From the NCBI RefSeq assembly GCF_028649535.1, contig NZ_JAQSJE010000009.1:339388-403387 (forward strand): a DNA stretch of 64,000 nt, read 5' to 3'. The stretch is from Mannheimia cairinae. GTDB lineage: Bacteria > Pseudomonadota > Gammaproteobacteria > Enterobacterales > Pasteurellaceae. Below, one piece after another: positions 41,244 through 51,243 of the stretch (its first letter is position 1; every line of letters starts with the position of its first letter). Below the pieces are notes generated by a model. The model ran no database searches, had not been told where the DNA came from, and worked only from the letters and a program-made list of their open reading frames with translations. The translations under genes and the position numbers were made by a program.

Positions 41244-42317
41244 ATGGCTCAGAACATCACACTTTTTAAGGATAGACCTTTACAACTCGCATTAGGGGGC
41301 GAGCTATCCCCTATTACAGTGGCGTACCAAACTTATGGTAAATTAAACGCTGAAAAAAGCAATGCTGTTTTACTTTGTCACGCACTCACTGGCGATGCTG
41401 AGCCTAGCTACGATTCGCCGACTGAAAAAGGCTGGTGGCAAGATTTTATTGGTAAAGGGCTTGCTTTTGATATTGAACAATACTTTTTTATTTGTAGTAA
41501 TGTTTTAGGTGGCTGTAAAGGTACTACTGGGCCATCCTCACTTAATCCCAAAACAAATAAGCCTTACGGCAGCGAATTTCCTATTATTACGGTGCAAGAT
41601 ATTGTCACGGTGCAACGAGAGTTACTTGATTATCTTAATATTCCAACGCTTCACGCCGTTGTGGGCGGATCTTTTGGTGGAATGCAAGCAACTCAATGGG
41701 GAATTAGTTATCCTGAACAAGTTCGTAATATTATTAATCTTTGCTCTTCTTTAACTCTAAGTGCTGAAGCGATTGGTTTTAACCACGTTATGCGACAAGC
41801 TATTATTAACGATCCCTATTTTAATGGTGGCGATTATTATGATGGCATTGCTCCTGATAATGGCTTAAAAATTGCTAGAATGCTTGGAATGCTAACCTAC
41901 CGCACCGATATTCAATTAGCAAAAGCCTTTGGTAGAGAAACCAAGCAACAAGGGAAAATCTGGGGAGATCACTTCCAAGTGGAATCTTATTTAAGCTATC
42001 AAGGAATGAAATTCTTAGGGCGATTTGATGCGAATACTTATCTTAGATTATTAAGAGCTCTCGATTTATACAATCCGGGATTAGGATATACAAATGAAGA
42101 TGAAGCTCTAAAACGCATTAAGGCAAATTATACCTTAATTGGTGTAACCAGCGATCAGCTATTTAAACAGGTTGATTTACACAAAAGCAAACAAAAATTA
42201 GAACAGGCGGGGGTTAATCTAGAATTTCACGAATTTAATTCTGATTTTGGCCACGATTCTTTTTTAGTTGATTATGATTTTTTTGAACCAATGATTAAAA
42301 AAGGATTGGCTAAATAA
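41244..42317 (+). CDS. metX: Homoserine O-acetyltransferase
   Basis: First committed step of methionine synthesis using acetyl-CoA. An alpha/beta hydrolase of 357 residues with catalytic Ser143 in GGSFGGMQ, and the Asp and His in GVTSDQLF and [10 protein letters not shown], the same spacing as H. influenzae MetX. Note that enteric bacteria use the unrelated succinyltransferase MetA. Preceded by MetJ boxes, followed by a bidirectional terminator; AAGGAC ribosome site. Confidence 0.96.
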   Translation: MAQNITLFKDRPLQLALGGELSPITVAYQTYGKLNAEKSNAVLLCHALTGDAEPSYDSPTEKGWWQDFIGKGLAFDIEQYFFICSNVLGGCKGTTGPSSLNPKTNKPYGSEFPIITVQDIVTVQRELLDYLNIPTLHAVVGGSFGGMQATQWGISYPEQVRNIINLCSSLTLSAEAIGFNHVMRQAIINDPYFNGGDYYDGIAPDNGLKIARMLGMLTYRTDIQLAKAFGRETKQQGKIWGDHFQVESYLSYQGMKFLGRFDANTYLRLLRALDLYNPGLGYTNEDEALKRIKANYTLIGVTSDQLFKQVDLHKSKQKLEQAGVNLEFHEFNSDFGHDSFLVDYDFFEPMIKKGLAK

Positions 42318-42379
42318 ATTCAATAAATTAATGAAATTTGTAATATTTCACCAAAATACAACCGCTTGTTCACAAAATG

Positions 42380-42415
42380 CAGAAAAGCACACCGAAGTGT
42401 GCTTTTCTGTTTCTT
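42380..42415. terminator. Bidirectional terminator between metX and lysS
   Basis: CAGAAAAGCACAC (42380-42392), loop CGAA, GTGTGCTTTTCTG (42397-42409), then TTTCTT. Confidence 0.92.
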
Positions 42416-42431
42416 AGGTTATGATAGCAAT

Positions 42432-43934
42432 TTATTTCTGACGCATTGCAGGGAATAAGATCACATCACGAATAGATGGAGCGTTTGCAAAAATCATTGC
42501 TAAACGGTCAATCCCTAAACCTTCACCAGCTGTTGGCGGTAAGCCGTGCTCAAGTGCAACAATGAAATCATCATCTTTAAACATCGCTTCATCATCGCCT
42601 GCATCTTTTGCTGCTACTTGTGCATCAAAACGCTCTGCTTGGTCTTCCGCATCGTTTAATTCTGAGAAACCATTACCAATTTCACGTCCGCCGATGAATA
42701 ATTCAAAACGATCTGTTACTTCTGGGTTTTCATCATTACGACGAGCTAATGGCGAAATTTCCGCAGGGTGTGCCATTAAGAAAGTTGGTTGAATTAATTG
42801 ATGTTCTGCTACCTCTTCAAAAATTGCGTTCACAACTGAACCTAAGCCCCAAGATTTTTGGATCTCAATACCTAAACCTTTTGCAATTTCAACAGACTTC
42901 TCAAAGTTATCTAAATCGGAACGGCTAATGCCATTGCCATATTTTACAATCGCATCGTGCATCGTAATACGTTCAAATGGCTTACCAAAATCAAATACAT
43001 ATTCGCCATATGGCACATCTGTTGTACCTAAAATATCTAAAGCTAACTGGCGTAGTAATTCTTCGGTGTTATCCATTAAATCGTGATAATCCGCATAAGC
43101 CTGATAGTATTCAATCATTGTAAATTCTGGGTTATGGCGAACTGAAACACCTTCGTTACGGAAGTTGCGGTTTAGCTCAAACACTCGTTCAAAGCCACCC
43201 ACAACTAAACGTTTTAGGTAAAGCTCTGGGGCAATACGTAAATACATATCCACATCTAACGCATTATGATGCGTCACGAATGGTTTTGCTGCTGCACCAC
43301 CAGGAATAACTTGCAACATTGGAGTTTCAACTTCAATAAAGTTTCTGTCTAAGAAGAATTTACGAATACCCGACACCACTTGCGAGCGAATCATAAATGT
43401 GCGGCGAGATTCTTCATTAGAAATTAAATCTAAATAACGTTGGCGATAGCGTGTTTCTAAATCAGTTAAACCGTGATGTTTATCTGGTAATGGACGCAAT
43501 GCTTTAGTTAATAATTCAACTTCAGAACAGCGAACCGTTAATTCACCCGTTTTTGTTTTGAATAATGTACCTTCCACACCAATGATGTCGCCTAAATCCC
43601 ATAATCCTACTTTTTCTGCATAAATATTTTCTGCAAGATTATCACGAGCAACATAAAGCTGAATTGAACCACTCACATCTTGAATAGTGAAGAAAGATGC
43701 TTTCCCCATTACACGTTTTAGCATAATACGGCCAGCAACTTTAACTTGAATATTCTGCTCTTTTAATGATTCTCCATCTACTGCATCATATTGAGAATGA
43801 AGATCTTTCGCTAATGCATCACGGCGGAATGTATTTGGAAATGCGTTACCCTGTTGGCGAATTTTGTTTAATTTTTCACGGCGAGCTAGCATTTCACCGT
43901 TTAGATCGAATTCTTGATTTTCTACTTCAGACAT
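42432..43934 (-). CDS. lysS: Lysyl-tRNA synthetase (class II)
   Basis: Charges tRNA-Lys. The 500-residue protein has an N-terminal OB-fold anticodon-binding domain ([21 protein letters not shown]) and a class II core with motif 2 [20 protein letters not shown] and motif 3 [12 protein letters not shown]. Length matches E. coli LysS (505). Single gene; its terminator is shared with metX. Confidence 0.97.
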   Translation of the reverse strand: MSEVENQEFDLNGEMLARREKLNKIRQQGNAFPNTFRRDALAKDLHSQYDAVDGESLKEQNIQVKVAGRIMLKRVMGKASFFTIQDVSGSIQLYVARDNLAENIYAEKVGLWDLGDIIGVEGTLFKTKTGELTVRCSEVELLTKALRPLPDKHHGLTDLETRYRQRYLDLISNEESRRTFMIRSQVVSGIRKFFLDRNFIEVETPMLQVIPGGAAAKPFVTHHNALDVDMYLRIAPELYLKRLVVGGFERVFELNRNFRNEGVSVRHNPEFTMIEYYQAYADYHDLMDNTEELLRQLALDILGTTDVPYGEYVFDFGKPFERITMHDAIVKYGNGISRSDLDNFEKSVEIAKGLGIEIQKSWGLGSVVNAIFEEVAEHQLIQPTFLMAHPAEISPLARRNDENPEVTDRFELFIGGREIGNGFSELNDAEDQAERFDAQVAAKDAGDDEAMFKDDDFIVALEHGLPPTAGEGLGIDRLAMIFANAPSIRDVILFPAMRQK

Positions 43935-44062
43935 TGAACTACCTTAGATTTATAAAATTTGAATGAATAAAACTGGTCGATTATACGTGATTTTAGGCAT
44001 TTTGGATAGGAAACAAGCGGTAAGAATTTCTAAAAAATTTACAAATTTACTCCAAATTTCAA

Positions 44063-44085
44063 TGAGGCTAAGAACTTTAGCCTCA
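44063..44085 (-). terminator. rng hairpin
   Basis: TGAGGCTAA (44063-44071) and TTAGCCTCA (44077-44085) form a 9-bp stem 13 bp after the rng stop; the T run on the minus strand is weak. Confidence 0.55.
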
Positions 44086-44098
44086 ATAATAAACAACC

Positions 44099-45574
44099 CT
44101 ACATTACAACAACATCAAATTGATCTTGATGATAATACGGTTCAAGTTTTATCTCAATTTTCTTGCCAATAAATGCTTGTAATTCCGCAAGTGATGCGTG
44201 ACTTTCTTCATTAATTAAATATTCAGCCACATTTTTAGCTGCATACACGTGGATTTTTTCCGTTTTAAATAGATGATCAACCCGTACAATCTCTCGCATA
44301 ATTTCATAACAAACCGTTTCAACTGTTTTAATCGTACCTCTACCTTGACAAGCTGGGCAGTCACAGCAAAGAATACGTTCTAGACTCTCTCGAGTTCGCT
44401 TACGGGTCATTTCCACTAGCCCTAATTGCGTAAAACCATTCACATTGGTTTTCACTCTATCGCCTTTTAGGGCATCTTTTAAGGATTGCAATACTCGCTC
44501 ACGGTGTTCTTCTTCTTGCATATCAATAAAATCAATAATGATTATGCCACCTAAATTACGTAATTGAAGTTGATGTGCTATCGCCTGAGTTGCTTCAATA
44601 TTTGTATTAAAAATTGTATGCGAAAGGTTACGATGCCCAACAAAAGCTCCTGTATTAATGTCTATAGTCGTCATTGCTTCCGTTTGTTCAATAATTAAAT
44701 AGCCACCAGATTTTAAATCGACTCGTTTGTCTAACGCTTTTTGAATAGCTTTTTCGACCCCATAGGCATCAAATAGTGTTTGGGCTCCCGTATAAAGTGT
44801 GACACAATCTGTGAGTTCTGGCATAAATTCGGTTAAAAATTCTTTCACTTGCTCATAGGTCAGATTGGAATCAATTCTAACGGAGTTGATATGTGTACCG
44901 ATAAAATCTCTTAATACTCGTTGGGCTAGTGCAAGCTCTCCATAAAGCGTTGATTTAGCAGGATATTTATCTTTTCGCTCTAATACTTTTCGCCATAAGC
45001 GTTTTAAAAATTCCACATCTTGTTTTAAGCTTTCTTCTGAGGCTTCTTCTGCCGCTGTGCGCACAATAAAGCCACCTAATTCATCACAATAAGGCTCAAC
45101 TAATGCTTTTAAACGTTCTCGTTCAGACTCACTTTCAATACGCTGAGAAACACCAACGTGGCTATTTTCTGGCATAAACACCAAATAACGTGAAGGCAAG
45201 GTAATATCTGTTGTTAGACGAGCACCTTTTGTGCTAATTGGATCTTTAACAACCTGGACAACAATATCTTGACCTTCACGCACAAGTTCTGCAATATCTT
45301 TTACAACAAATTGTTTTTTCTCATTTTCATCAACACATTCTGTATGAGAAACAATATCAGATGCGTGTAAAAATGCCGCTTTTTCTAACCCAATATCCAC
45401 AAACGCAGATTGCATACCCGGCAGAACTCTCGTTACCCGACCTTTATAGATATTCCCTACAATACCACGTTTAGCTTCACGCTCAATATGTAATTCTTTT
45501 AATAAACCATTTTCAAGTAACGCTACTCGGGTTTCACTTGGCGTTACATTTACTAATAACTCCGTACTGCTCAT
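44099..45574 (-). CDS. rng: Ribonuclease G
   Basis: Endoribonuclease processing the 5' end of 16S rRNA and some mRNAs. The 491-residue product has the N-terminal S1 domain (GNIYKGRVTRVLPGMQSAFVDIG), the DNase I-like catalytic motifs TIDINTGAF and IIIDFIDM with the metal-binding aspartates, and the Zn-link CDCPAC. There is no long C-terminal scaffold, so it is RNase G and not RNase E. A longer frame begins 20 codons upstream, but the ATG at 45574 gives the family start MSSTELLVNVTPSETRVA. Confidence 0.95.
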   Translation of the reverse strand: MSSTELLVNVTPSETRVALLENGLLKELHIEREAKRGIVGNIYKGRVTRVLPGMQSAFVDIGLEKAAFLHASDIVSHTECVDENEKKQFVVKDIAELVREGQDIVVQVVKDPISTKGARLTTDITLPSRYLVFMPENSHVGVSQRIESESERERLKALVEPYCDELGGFIVRTAAEEASEESLKQDVEFLKRLWRKVLERKDKYPAKSTLYGELALAQRVLRDFIGTHINSVRIDSNLTYEQVKEFLTEFMPELTDCVTLYTGAQTLFDAYGVEKAIQKALDKRVDLKSGGYLIIEQTEAMTTIDINTGAFVGHRNLSHTIFNTNIEATQAIAHQLQLRNLGGIIIIDFIDMQEEEHRERVLQSLKDALKGDRVKTNVNGFTQLGLVEMTRKRTRESLERILCCDCPACQGRGTIKTVETVCYEIMREIVRVDHLFKTEKIHVYAAKNVAEYLINEESHASLAELQAFIGKKIEIKLEPYYHQDQFDVVVM

Positions 45575-45755
45575 TTTATTGTCTCTAATTATGGTAATTG
45601 TATTGAGTTTATCATTTACTAAATCAGAAAACAAAAGATCGAATCAGAAAAGCCCTGAATCTAACATTTTATAAACAATTAGCGACAAGACTATAAAATA
45701 TCTTTAACAAATTATTTTGTAATAAGATTGGGATAGGAATTATTCTTAGTAATAT

Positions 45756-45782
45756 AAAAATCCGCCTGCATATACAGACGGA
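45756..45782 (-). terminator. Terminator of the YkvI-like gene
   Basis: TCCG-C-CTG (45761-45768) pairs with CAG-A-CGGA (45775-45782) with one mismatch; TTTTT follows on the minus strand. Confidence 0.75.
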
Positions 45783-45808
45783 CTTACAAAAATTATGACC
45801 ATAAATAA

Positions 45809-47065
45809 TTAGCGAGAGGTATCTTGAGTATTATTTTCAAGCGTGTTTTTTACAATTTCTCGCATATCACTACGAATTTCTTTATTATCAATCACAGAAT
45901 CCTCAACTAATTGATTAAGTTTGGCCTGATGTTTTTTCGTAAACTCTTGATTATCATCGTGTTTTTTAAGCATTAAATCAAACATTTGTCGGCGACGTAA
46001 ACGTTCTTCTTCTATAAGCTTACGATTTTTAAACCAAGCAATAGTTAGCAATAACATTAAAACCATACCAATATAGCCTAAAATAGGGAACATTATTGAT
46101 ACCAATGTTTTAAAACCAGCAAAACTTAAACCAAACCCAATAGCAACTAAGGTAATCATCAGTATTTTAAAACGTTTTTCATCTCCATTTGAAAAACGTT
46201 TCGCTAAAGAATAATATAGGCTTATGGCAGTATTAAAAATCATTCCAAAGATCACAAATGACATCAGTGTGCCTAATATAGGATTAATTTCTGCAACTAA
46301 AGCCTGCATAGGAATATCTGCTGTGGCAGATAATTCGACTCGAGCTAATAAAACAAATGCGGTACAAGTGGTAATTATGCCAATAATAGCTCCGCCAAGC
46401 ATTCCACCACGTCCAGCCTCGCCCACATACATTGCTTCACCGCCTAATACAAATGCCATTGCAGTTGCTCCCATAATGCAGATTGCATAATAATTAACAA
46501 CTGAAATCCAAACACTCGGGAAAGATACTGGCTGTTGTAACGCATACTCATTCAAAAAATCCCAATCATATGATTTACCCCAGAAAGTATAGATAGTTAA
46601 AGCAAAAATTACCGCAACAATAATAGGAGTAAAAATACCGATCGCTTGAGTAACACGTTCAAAATCAAGCATACTAATACCAATTACAAGCAAAGAACAA
46701 ATCAAGGCTCCAGACCAAGTTGGTAACCCAAATTCTTGATTCAAATTAGCCCCTGCCCCGGCAATCATTACAAACCCTAATACGAAACCACTAACAATTA
46801 ATGCAAAATCCAAAAAACGATTAACTAATGGGCCGGCTATACGATTTAGTACCTCACTATGTTCACTTGAACGATAAAAAGAACCAAAAGATAAAATGAT
46901 TTTTCCAAATAGAGTATGTAAAATCCCGACAGCAACTACACCGACTAATCCCATCTTACCGAAACTAACAAAATATTGAAAAACCTCCTGACCAGAAGAT
47001 AAACCTGCACCAGTTACTACGCCTACATACGCTAGAGAAATCATTACTATTTTTTTATAATCCAC
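45809..47065 (-). CDS. YkvI-like membrane transporter (APC superfamily)
   Basis: A 418-residue inner-membrane protein with about ten membrane segments, resembling the YkvI family: YVGVVTGAGLSSGQEVFQYF at the N-terminus and GGEAMYVGEAGRGGMLGG in the middle. The substrate is unknown; the fold suggests an amino-acid or similar symporter. After the last membrane segment comes an unusually long, highly charged cytoplasmic tail (about 70 residues, rich in K, E, R and D), likely helical. Single gene between two terminators. Confidence 0.75.
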   Translation of the reverse strand: MDYKKIVMISLAYVGVVTGAGLSSGQEVFQYFVSFGKMGLVGVVAVGILHTLFGKIILSFGSFYRSSEHSEVLNRIAGPLVNRFLDFALIVSGFVLGFVMIAGAGANLNQEFGLPTWSGALICSLLVIGISMLDFERVTQAIGIFTPIIVAVIFALTIYTFWGKSYDWDFLNEYALQQPVSFPSVWISVVNYYAICIMGATAMAFVLGGEAMYVGEAGRGGMLGGAIIGIITTCTAFVLLARVELSATADIPMQALVAEINPILGTLMSFVIFGMIFNTAISLYYSLAKRFSNGDEKRFKILMITLVAIGFGLSFAGFKTLVSIMFPILGYIGMVLMLLLTIAWFKNRKLIEEERLRRRQMFDLMLKKHDDNQEFTKKHQAKLNQLVEDSVIDNKEIRSDMREIVKNTLENNTQDTSR

Positions 47066-47214
47066 TGTTACTCCTTCTTAAAATGAAAATAACTTTTCGA
47101 ATACTGCTTTAATGTACAAAACAATAACGAATTACTATAAACTCTTTTTTAGTATAACATAGAATTAACCTATTGAATTATTTGACAAATTAAGCCTTAT
47201 AAATTGAAATACTA

Positions 47215-47297
47215 TGAAACGTTATGAAATGAATAAAGCCCCAAAATACGGGGCTTAAAGGGATTTTTGAAATGTTATGAAACGTTGTGAAACGTCA
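47215..47297. repeat. Five 10-bp repeats in register around the guaA terminator
   Basis: Units of consensus TGAAAYGTTR: TGAAACGTTA (47215-47224), TGAAATGAAT (47225-47234), then the terminator, then TGAAATGTTA (47268-47277), TGAAACGTTG (47278-47287), TGAAACGTCA (47288-47297). Within each block the units abut exactly, one helical turn each. Function unknown. Confidence 0.6.
47236..47256 (-). terminator. guaA terminator
   Basis: AAGCCCC (47236-47242) pairs with GGGGCTT (47250-47256); TTTATT follows on the minus strand. Confidence 0.82.
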
Positions 47298-47302
47298 GTT
47301 TT

Positions 47303-48874
47303 TTATTCCCATTCAATAGTTGCTGGTGGTTTACCAGAAACATCATATACTACACGAGAAATACCATTAACTTCGTTGATGATGCGGTTAGAAATTTTAC
47401 CAAGTAAATCATAAGGTAAATGAGCCCAATGAGCCGTCATAAAGTCAATAGTTTCAACCGCTCGTAGTGACACGACCCAATCATATTTACGTCCGTCGCC
47501 CATTACACCCACTGATTTAACCGGCAGGAATACGGTAAATGCTTGGCTAACTTTGTAATACCAACCACTGTTGTATAACTCTTCGATAAAGATCGCATCA
47601 GCTTTGCGTAATAAGTCGCAATATTCTTTTTTGATCTCGCCTAACACACGCACACCTAAGCCTGGGCCTGGGAATGGATGGCGGTTAAGCATTTCTGCTG
47701 GTAAACCAAGAGCCAAACCGATTTTACGCACTTCGTCTTTAAACAATTCACGAAGTGGCTCGACTAAGCCTAATTTCATATAATCCGGTAAACCGCCAAC
47801 ATTGTGGTGTGATTTGATTACGTGAGCTTTACCGGTTTTGCTTGCAGCTGATTCAATTACATCTGGGTAGATCGTGCCTTGTGCTAACCATTTTACCGAG
47901 GTTAATTTCTTACTTTCATCATCAAATACATCCACAAACACTTTGCCAATCATTTTGCGTTTGGCTTCTGGTTCATCAATACCTTTTAGTGCATCTAAGA
48001 AACGATCTTCAGCATTTACTCGAATAATGTTTAAACCGAATTTATCGCCAAACATCTCCATTACTTGATCGCCTTCGTTTAGACGTAATAAACCGTTGTC
48101 CACGAATACACAGTGTAAATTTTTGCCGATAGCACGATGTAATAATAGTGCGGTTACTGATGAATCCACCCCGCCAGATAAACCTAAAATGACTTCATCA
48201 TCACCGACTTGCTCTTTGATTCTAGCCACCGCATCTTCAATAATATTTTCTGGTGTCCAGTTACGCTCACAACCACAAATATTCACCACAAAGTTAGTTA
48301 AAAGCTCTAAACCACTTTTAGTATGCGTTACTTCTGGGTGGAATTGCACGCCATAGAAACGACGACTTTCGTCCGACATTGCTGCAATCGGGCAAGTTGG
48401 GGTTACACCAGTAATATTAAAGCCTTCAGGTAAACGAGTAACTTTATCGCCGTGGCTCATCCAAACGTCTAATTTCGGTGTACTAGCGGTTAAATCATCG
48501 TTAAGTTTTGCAAATAGGCTATCAGTTGCTTTTAACTCAACCGAGGCATAGCCAAATTCACGGTGGTCTGAAGTTTCAGTTAAACCGCCTAATTGCATTG
48601 CCATTGTCTGCATACCGTAGCACACACCTAATACCGGCACACCTGCATTAAACACATATTCCGGCGCACGAGGGCTGTTTTCTTCGGTAGTACTTTCAGG
48701 GCCACCAGAAAGGATAATTCCTGTCGGATTAAATTCACGGATCTGCTCTTCCGTTACGTCCCAAGCCCAAAGCTCGCAATACACTCCAATCTCACGCACA
48801 CGACGGGCGATCAGTTGAGTATATTGTGAACCGAAGTCTAAAATTAAAATTTTATGATTGTGAATGTTGTTCAT
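47303..48874 (-). CDS. guaA: GMP synthase
   Basis: Converts XMP to GMP with glutamine. The 523-residue protein has the class I glutamine amidotransferase domain ([18 protein letters not shown], nucleophile Cys in [12 protein letters not shown], His/Glu in [11 protein letters not shown]), the ATP pyrophosphatase P-loop [10 protein letters not shown], and the C-terminal dimerisation domain. It lies 30 bp after a DMT-family transporter gene on the same strand, not directly behind guaB as is usual, so its transcription probably comes from upstream genes. Confidence 0.97.
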   Translation of the reverse strand: MNNIHNHKILILDFGSQYTQLIARRVREIGVYCELWAWDVTEEQIREFNPTGIILSGGPESTTEENSPRAPEYVFNAGVPVLGVCYGMQTMAMQLGGLTETSDHREFGYASVELKATDSLFAKLNDDLTASTPKLDVWMSHGDKVTRLPEGFNITGVTPTCPIAAMSDESRRFYGVQFHPEVTHTKSGLELLTNFVVNICGCERNWTPENIIEDAVARIKEQVGDDEVILGLSGGVDSSVTALLLHRAIGKNLHCVFVDNGLLRLNEGDQVMEMFGDKFGLNIIRVNAEDRFLDALKGIDEPEAKRKMIGKVFVDVFDDESKKLTSVKWLAQGTIYPDVIESAASKTGKAHVIKSHHNVGGLPDYMKLGLVEPLRELFKDEVRKIGLALGLPAEMLNRHPFPGPGLGVRVLGEIKKEYCDLLRKADAIFIEELYNSGWYYKVSQAFTVFLPVKSVGVMGDGRKYDWVVSLRAVETIDFMTAHWAHLPYDLLGKISNRIINEVNGISRVVYDVSGKPPATIEWE

Positions 48875-48904
48875 TGTTTACCTTTATTTATAAAGAATTT
48901 AAAT

Positions 48905-49792
48905 TTATTTTTTTAACGCTATAAAACAACCTAGCATAACAAATAACATAGCTACTGTCTGTTCTATATTAATCGCCTCGCCAAGCATAAGAAAACCGAT
49001 AATTGCTGTAGAAACCGGTACTAGCAGTTGTATAATATTGTAGAAAACTAGACCTTGCTTTTCTACAATATAAAATGCAAAAAACATTCCTGCTGTTAAG
49101 CAATAGACTCCTGCCAACATAAGGGCAATAAACATAAACCCACTCACATCTGCTAATTGTGTAATAACACCAGTTTGTGTGGCAGCAGAAAAATACAATA
49201 ATCCGCCTAATGTTGCAGTAGATGCACTCACAACAATAGAATGATATTGTCTGGTTATTTTCTTGGCGATAAGATTTTGTATCGGCTGAACAATAATCCA
49301 GCCAGTAAGAAATAAAACACCTTTAGTTAAATCTATACTTTCCCCTTGCTCCGAATTGTTTAGTACAAAAGCAAAAGACGCAATAATTGCAATGATTGCC
49401 CCGATATAAAAATACCAAGATTTAAGTTGTGCTCTTTCATCTTTAAAAAAGATAGCCGAAATAATAATGGCAACAGGCATCATAATAATGCCAAAAATAC
49501 TGCCCATCAGTGCAGTTGTATATTTTAATCCTTCAGTAGAGAGATAAATATTAAAAAACATTATTATTGCAATCAGAAATAAATAGCATAATGTTTTAGG
49601 CTCGTGAAATAAACGAATAACTTGTGCTTTAAATTTCCATATAGCTAACAATATAAAAACAACTGCCGCAGATGACAGTCTTACCGCATTATTATTTAAT
49701 ACGTCAAAATGCAAACTCATATAACGAATAATAGGGAAGGCAAATCCTACTAATATCATATATACAATAGCAATTATTAATCGATTATTCAT
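48905..49792 (-). CDS. EamA-family (DMT) permease
   Basis: A 295-residue protein with ten hydrophobic segments arranged as two EamA repeats; the second repeat includes YCLTAGMFFAFYIVEKQG and PVSTAIIGFLMLGEAI. Drug/metabolite transporter superfamily; export of a metabolite is the usual role but the substrate cannot be told. It sits 17 bp after the HAD phosphatase gene and 30 bp before guaA, part of a three-gene insert between guaB and guaA. Confidence 0.83.
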   Translation of the reverse strand: MNNRLIIAIVYMILVGFAFPIIRYMSLHFDVLNNNAVRLSSAAVVFILLAIWKFKAQVIRLFHEPKTLCYLFLIAIIMFFNIYLSTEGLKYTTALMGSIFGIIMMPVAIIISAIFFKDERAQLKSWYFYIGAIIAIIASFAFVLNNSEQGESIDLTKGVLFLTGWIIVQPIQNLIAKKITRQYHSIVVSASTATLGGLLYFSAATQTGVITQLADVSGFMFIALMLAGVYCLTAGMFFAFYIVEKQGLVFYNIIQLLVPVSTAIIGFLMLGEAINIEQTVAMLFVMLGCFIALKK

Positions 49793-49809
49793 AACTAGAA
49801 ATCATTCAA

Positions 49810-50499
49810 TTAAACATTTTCAAACGCTAATCTTTTAGAATATAGCTGCTGTATGATCTCTAAAATTTCACCTATATCTTTTCCCATATAATCAGCAAGC
49901 GATTGGTCAATCAACATCCGTTTTTCTTCATAGCCAATTACCGCTAAGCCTGCCGTTTTAGCAGAAAGCATTCCATAGTAAGAATCCTCAACTGCTACTG
50001 CATTTTGTGGCTGAACCCCTAATTTTTCACAAGTATAGCGATAGATAGTTGGATCGGGTTTACTATGTTCGAACTGTTCACCACTGACAATTAAATCAAA
50101 TTCATCAATAATGCCACAAACTGTTAAAATATTCTTAATATGTGCTGTTTCAGAGGACGATGCGACCGCTAATTTTATCTGATTTTGTTTAGCAAACAGC
50201 AGTATTTTTTGAATATCAGACCTAAAAATCGTTTTAAAATCAACAGTGCTGAATATTTCGTGGAAAAATGCATAATAACGATTACGAATTTCTTCAATCG
50301 GCAAACTAGATTCCGCTAGTTTTTTAATAACTACTGGGATTTTGCTTAAACATTTTCCAACAACCACTGATTGTTCAGCTAAAGTAATTGGACGATCATG
50401 TTCCTTAAGGTTTTCAATAAACTGCTTCTGGAGTGAAAACTCTAAATATTCAGTATCAACAATGACACCATCCATATCAAAAATAATAGCTTGAAGCAT
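49810..50499 (-). CDS. HAD-superfamily hydrolase (beta-phosphoglucomutase-like)
   Basis: A 229-residue HAD protein of subfamily I with cap domain. Motif I FDMDGVIVDTE (the two catalytic aspartates, D9 and D11), motif II VASSSE, motif III lysine in HSKPDPTIY and motif IV AVEDSYYGMLSAKTAG are all present. Likely a sugar-phosphate phosphatase or mutase; substrate unknown. A longer frame starts 18 bp upstream; the ATG at 50499 has GAGG at the right distance. Middle gene of the guaB-guaA insert. Confidence 0.82.
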   Translation of the reverse strand: MLQAIIFDMDGVIVDTEYLEFSLQKQFIENLKEHDRPITLAEQSVVVGKCLSKIPVVIKKLAESSLPIEEIRNRYYAFFHEIFSTVDFKTIFRSDIQKILLFAKQNQIKLAVASSSETAHIKNILTVCGIIDEFDLIVSGEQFEHSKPDPTIYRYTCEKLGVQPQNAVAVEDSYYGMLSAKTAGLAVIGYEEKRMLIDQSLADYMGKDIGEILEIIQQLYSKRLAFENV

Positions 50500-50550
50500 A
50501 GAAACCTCATTTTGCAAACTTAAGGGAAAATTTAACCGCTTGTAGAGTTA

Positions 50551-51177
50551 TCATTTGGTTTGATTAAACCAGCTCACAAAATCAAACTGATCATAATAAC
50601 GCTCACCATTAAACCCCGTATATTCGTATAAATCTCCCACATCCGTTTGATTTTCAAAACCTTTTATCATAAAGCTAGATTTAATATCTGGATAAGTACG
50701 ATGAGTAAACAGTACTTTATTTGGAAATGGTAGTGCATCAAATTCTTGCATATCTTGATAAGTGCAACCGTCTCGCTCGGTCATTATCACAAATAAATTA
50801 TTCATATCAATTCTTGCAGTACGCTCATGCCATTTTTGTTCAGCTTCTTGCTCAGAATGATAGTGCATAAAATACAGAGTTAAATCATCTAATTTTGCCA
50901 CTGGATAATCTTTTTCATTGATAAATTCCAATGATTGTTGGCGATAATGTTCAATGTTTTTCAGATAACGGATAAAGTCTTCAGGTGAAAGATATAAATT
51001 CACAAAAGGTGAACGAAATTGTAGCCCTAAATCGTGTAGCATAAAGCCACCTGTGCAATTATGCGACAGCACTGAAAAATGCGTATTTTGTAATTTTTTT
51101 CGCCTTGCCCGATTCATTATATTACGAACAATTTGATTAAATTTATTATAAATTCGTTTTGATAAAGAGAGTGTCAT
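50551..51177 (-). CDS. DUF1919 family protein
   Basis: A 208-residue protein of the DUF1919 family, often found in capsule or exopolysaccharide loci and thought to be a sugar-modifying enzyme; no activity is established. Visible landmarks are SHNCTGGFMLHDLGLQFRSP, the central YFMHYHSEQEAEQKWHERTAR and LFTHRTYPD. A strongly basic N-terminal 30 residues and no membrane segment. First gene of the insert between guaB and guaA, separated from guaB by an uptake-signal hairpin. Confidence 0.78.
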   Translation of the reverse strand: MTLSLSKRIYNKFNQIVRNIMNRARRKKLQNTHFSVLSHNCTGGFMLHDLGLQFRSPFVNLYLSPEDFIRYLKNIEHYRQQSLEFINEKDYPVAKLDDLTLYFMHYHSEQEAEQKWHERTARIDMNNLFVIMTERDGCTYQDMQEFDALPFPNKVLFTHRTYPDIKSSFMIKGFENQTDVGDLYEYTGFNGERYYDQFDFVSWFNQTK

Positions 51178-51191
51178 TTTGTTTCTCTATT

Positions 51192-51236
51192 CAAGCGGTC
51201 AAATTTTGCAAAAAATTTACTAAATCTGACCGCTTG
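51192..51236 (-). terminator. guaB terminator from inverted uptake signals
   Basis: CAAGCGGTCA (51192-51201) and TGACCGCTTG (51227-51236) form a 10-bp stem beginning 7 bp after the guaB stop. A 25-base loop and no strong T run make it a possibly leaky stop. Confidence 0.65.
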
Positions 51237-51243
51237 CGCCTTT

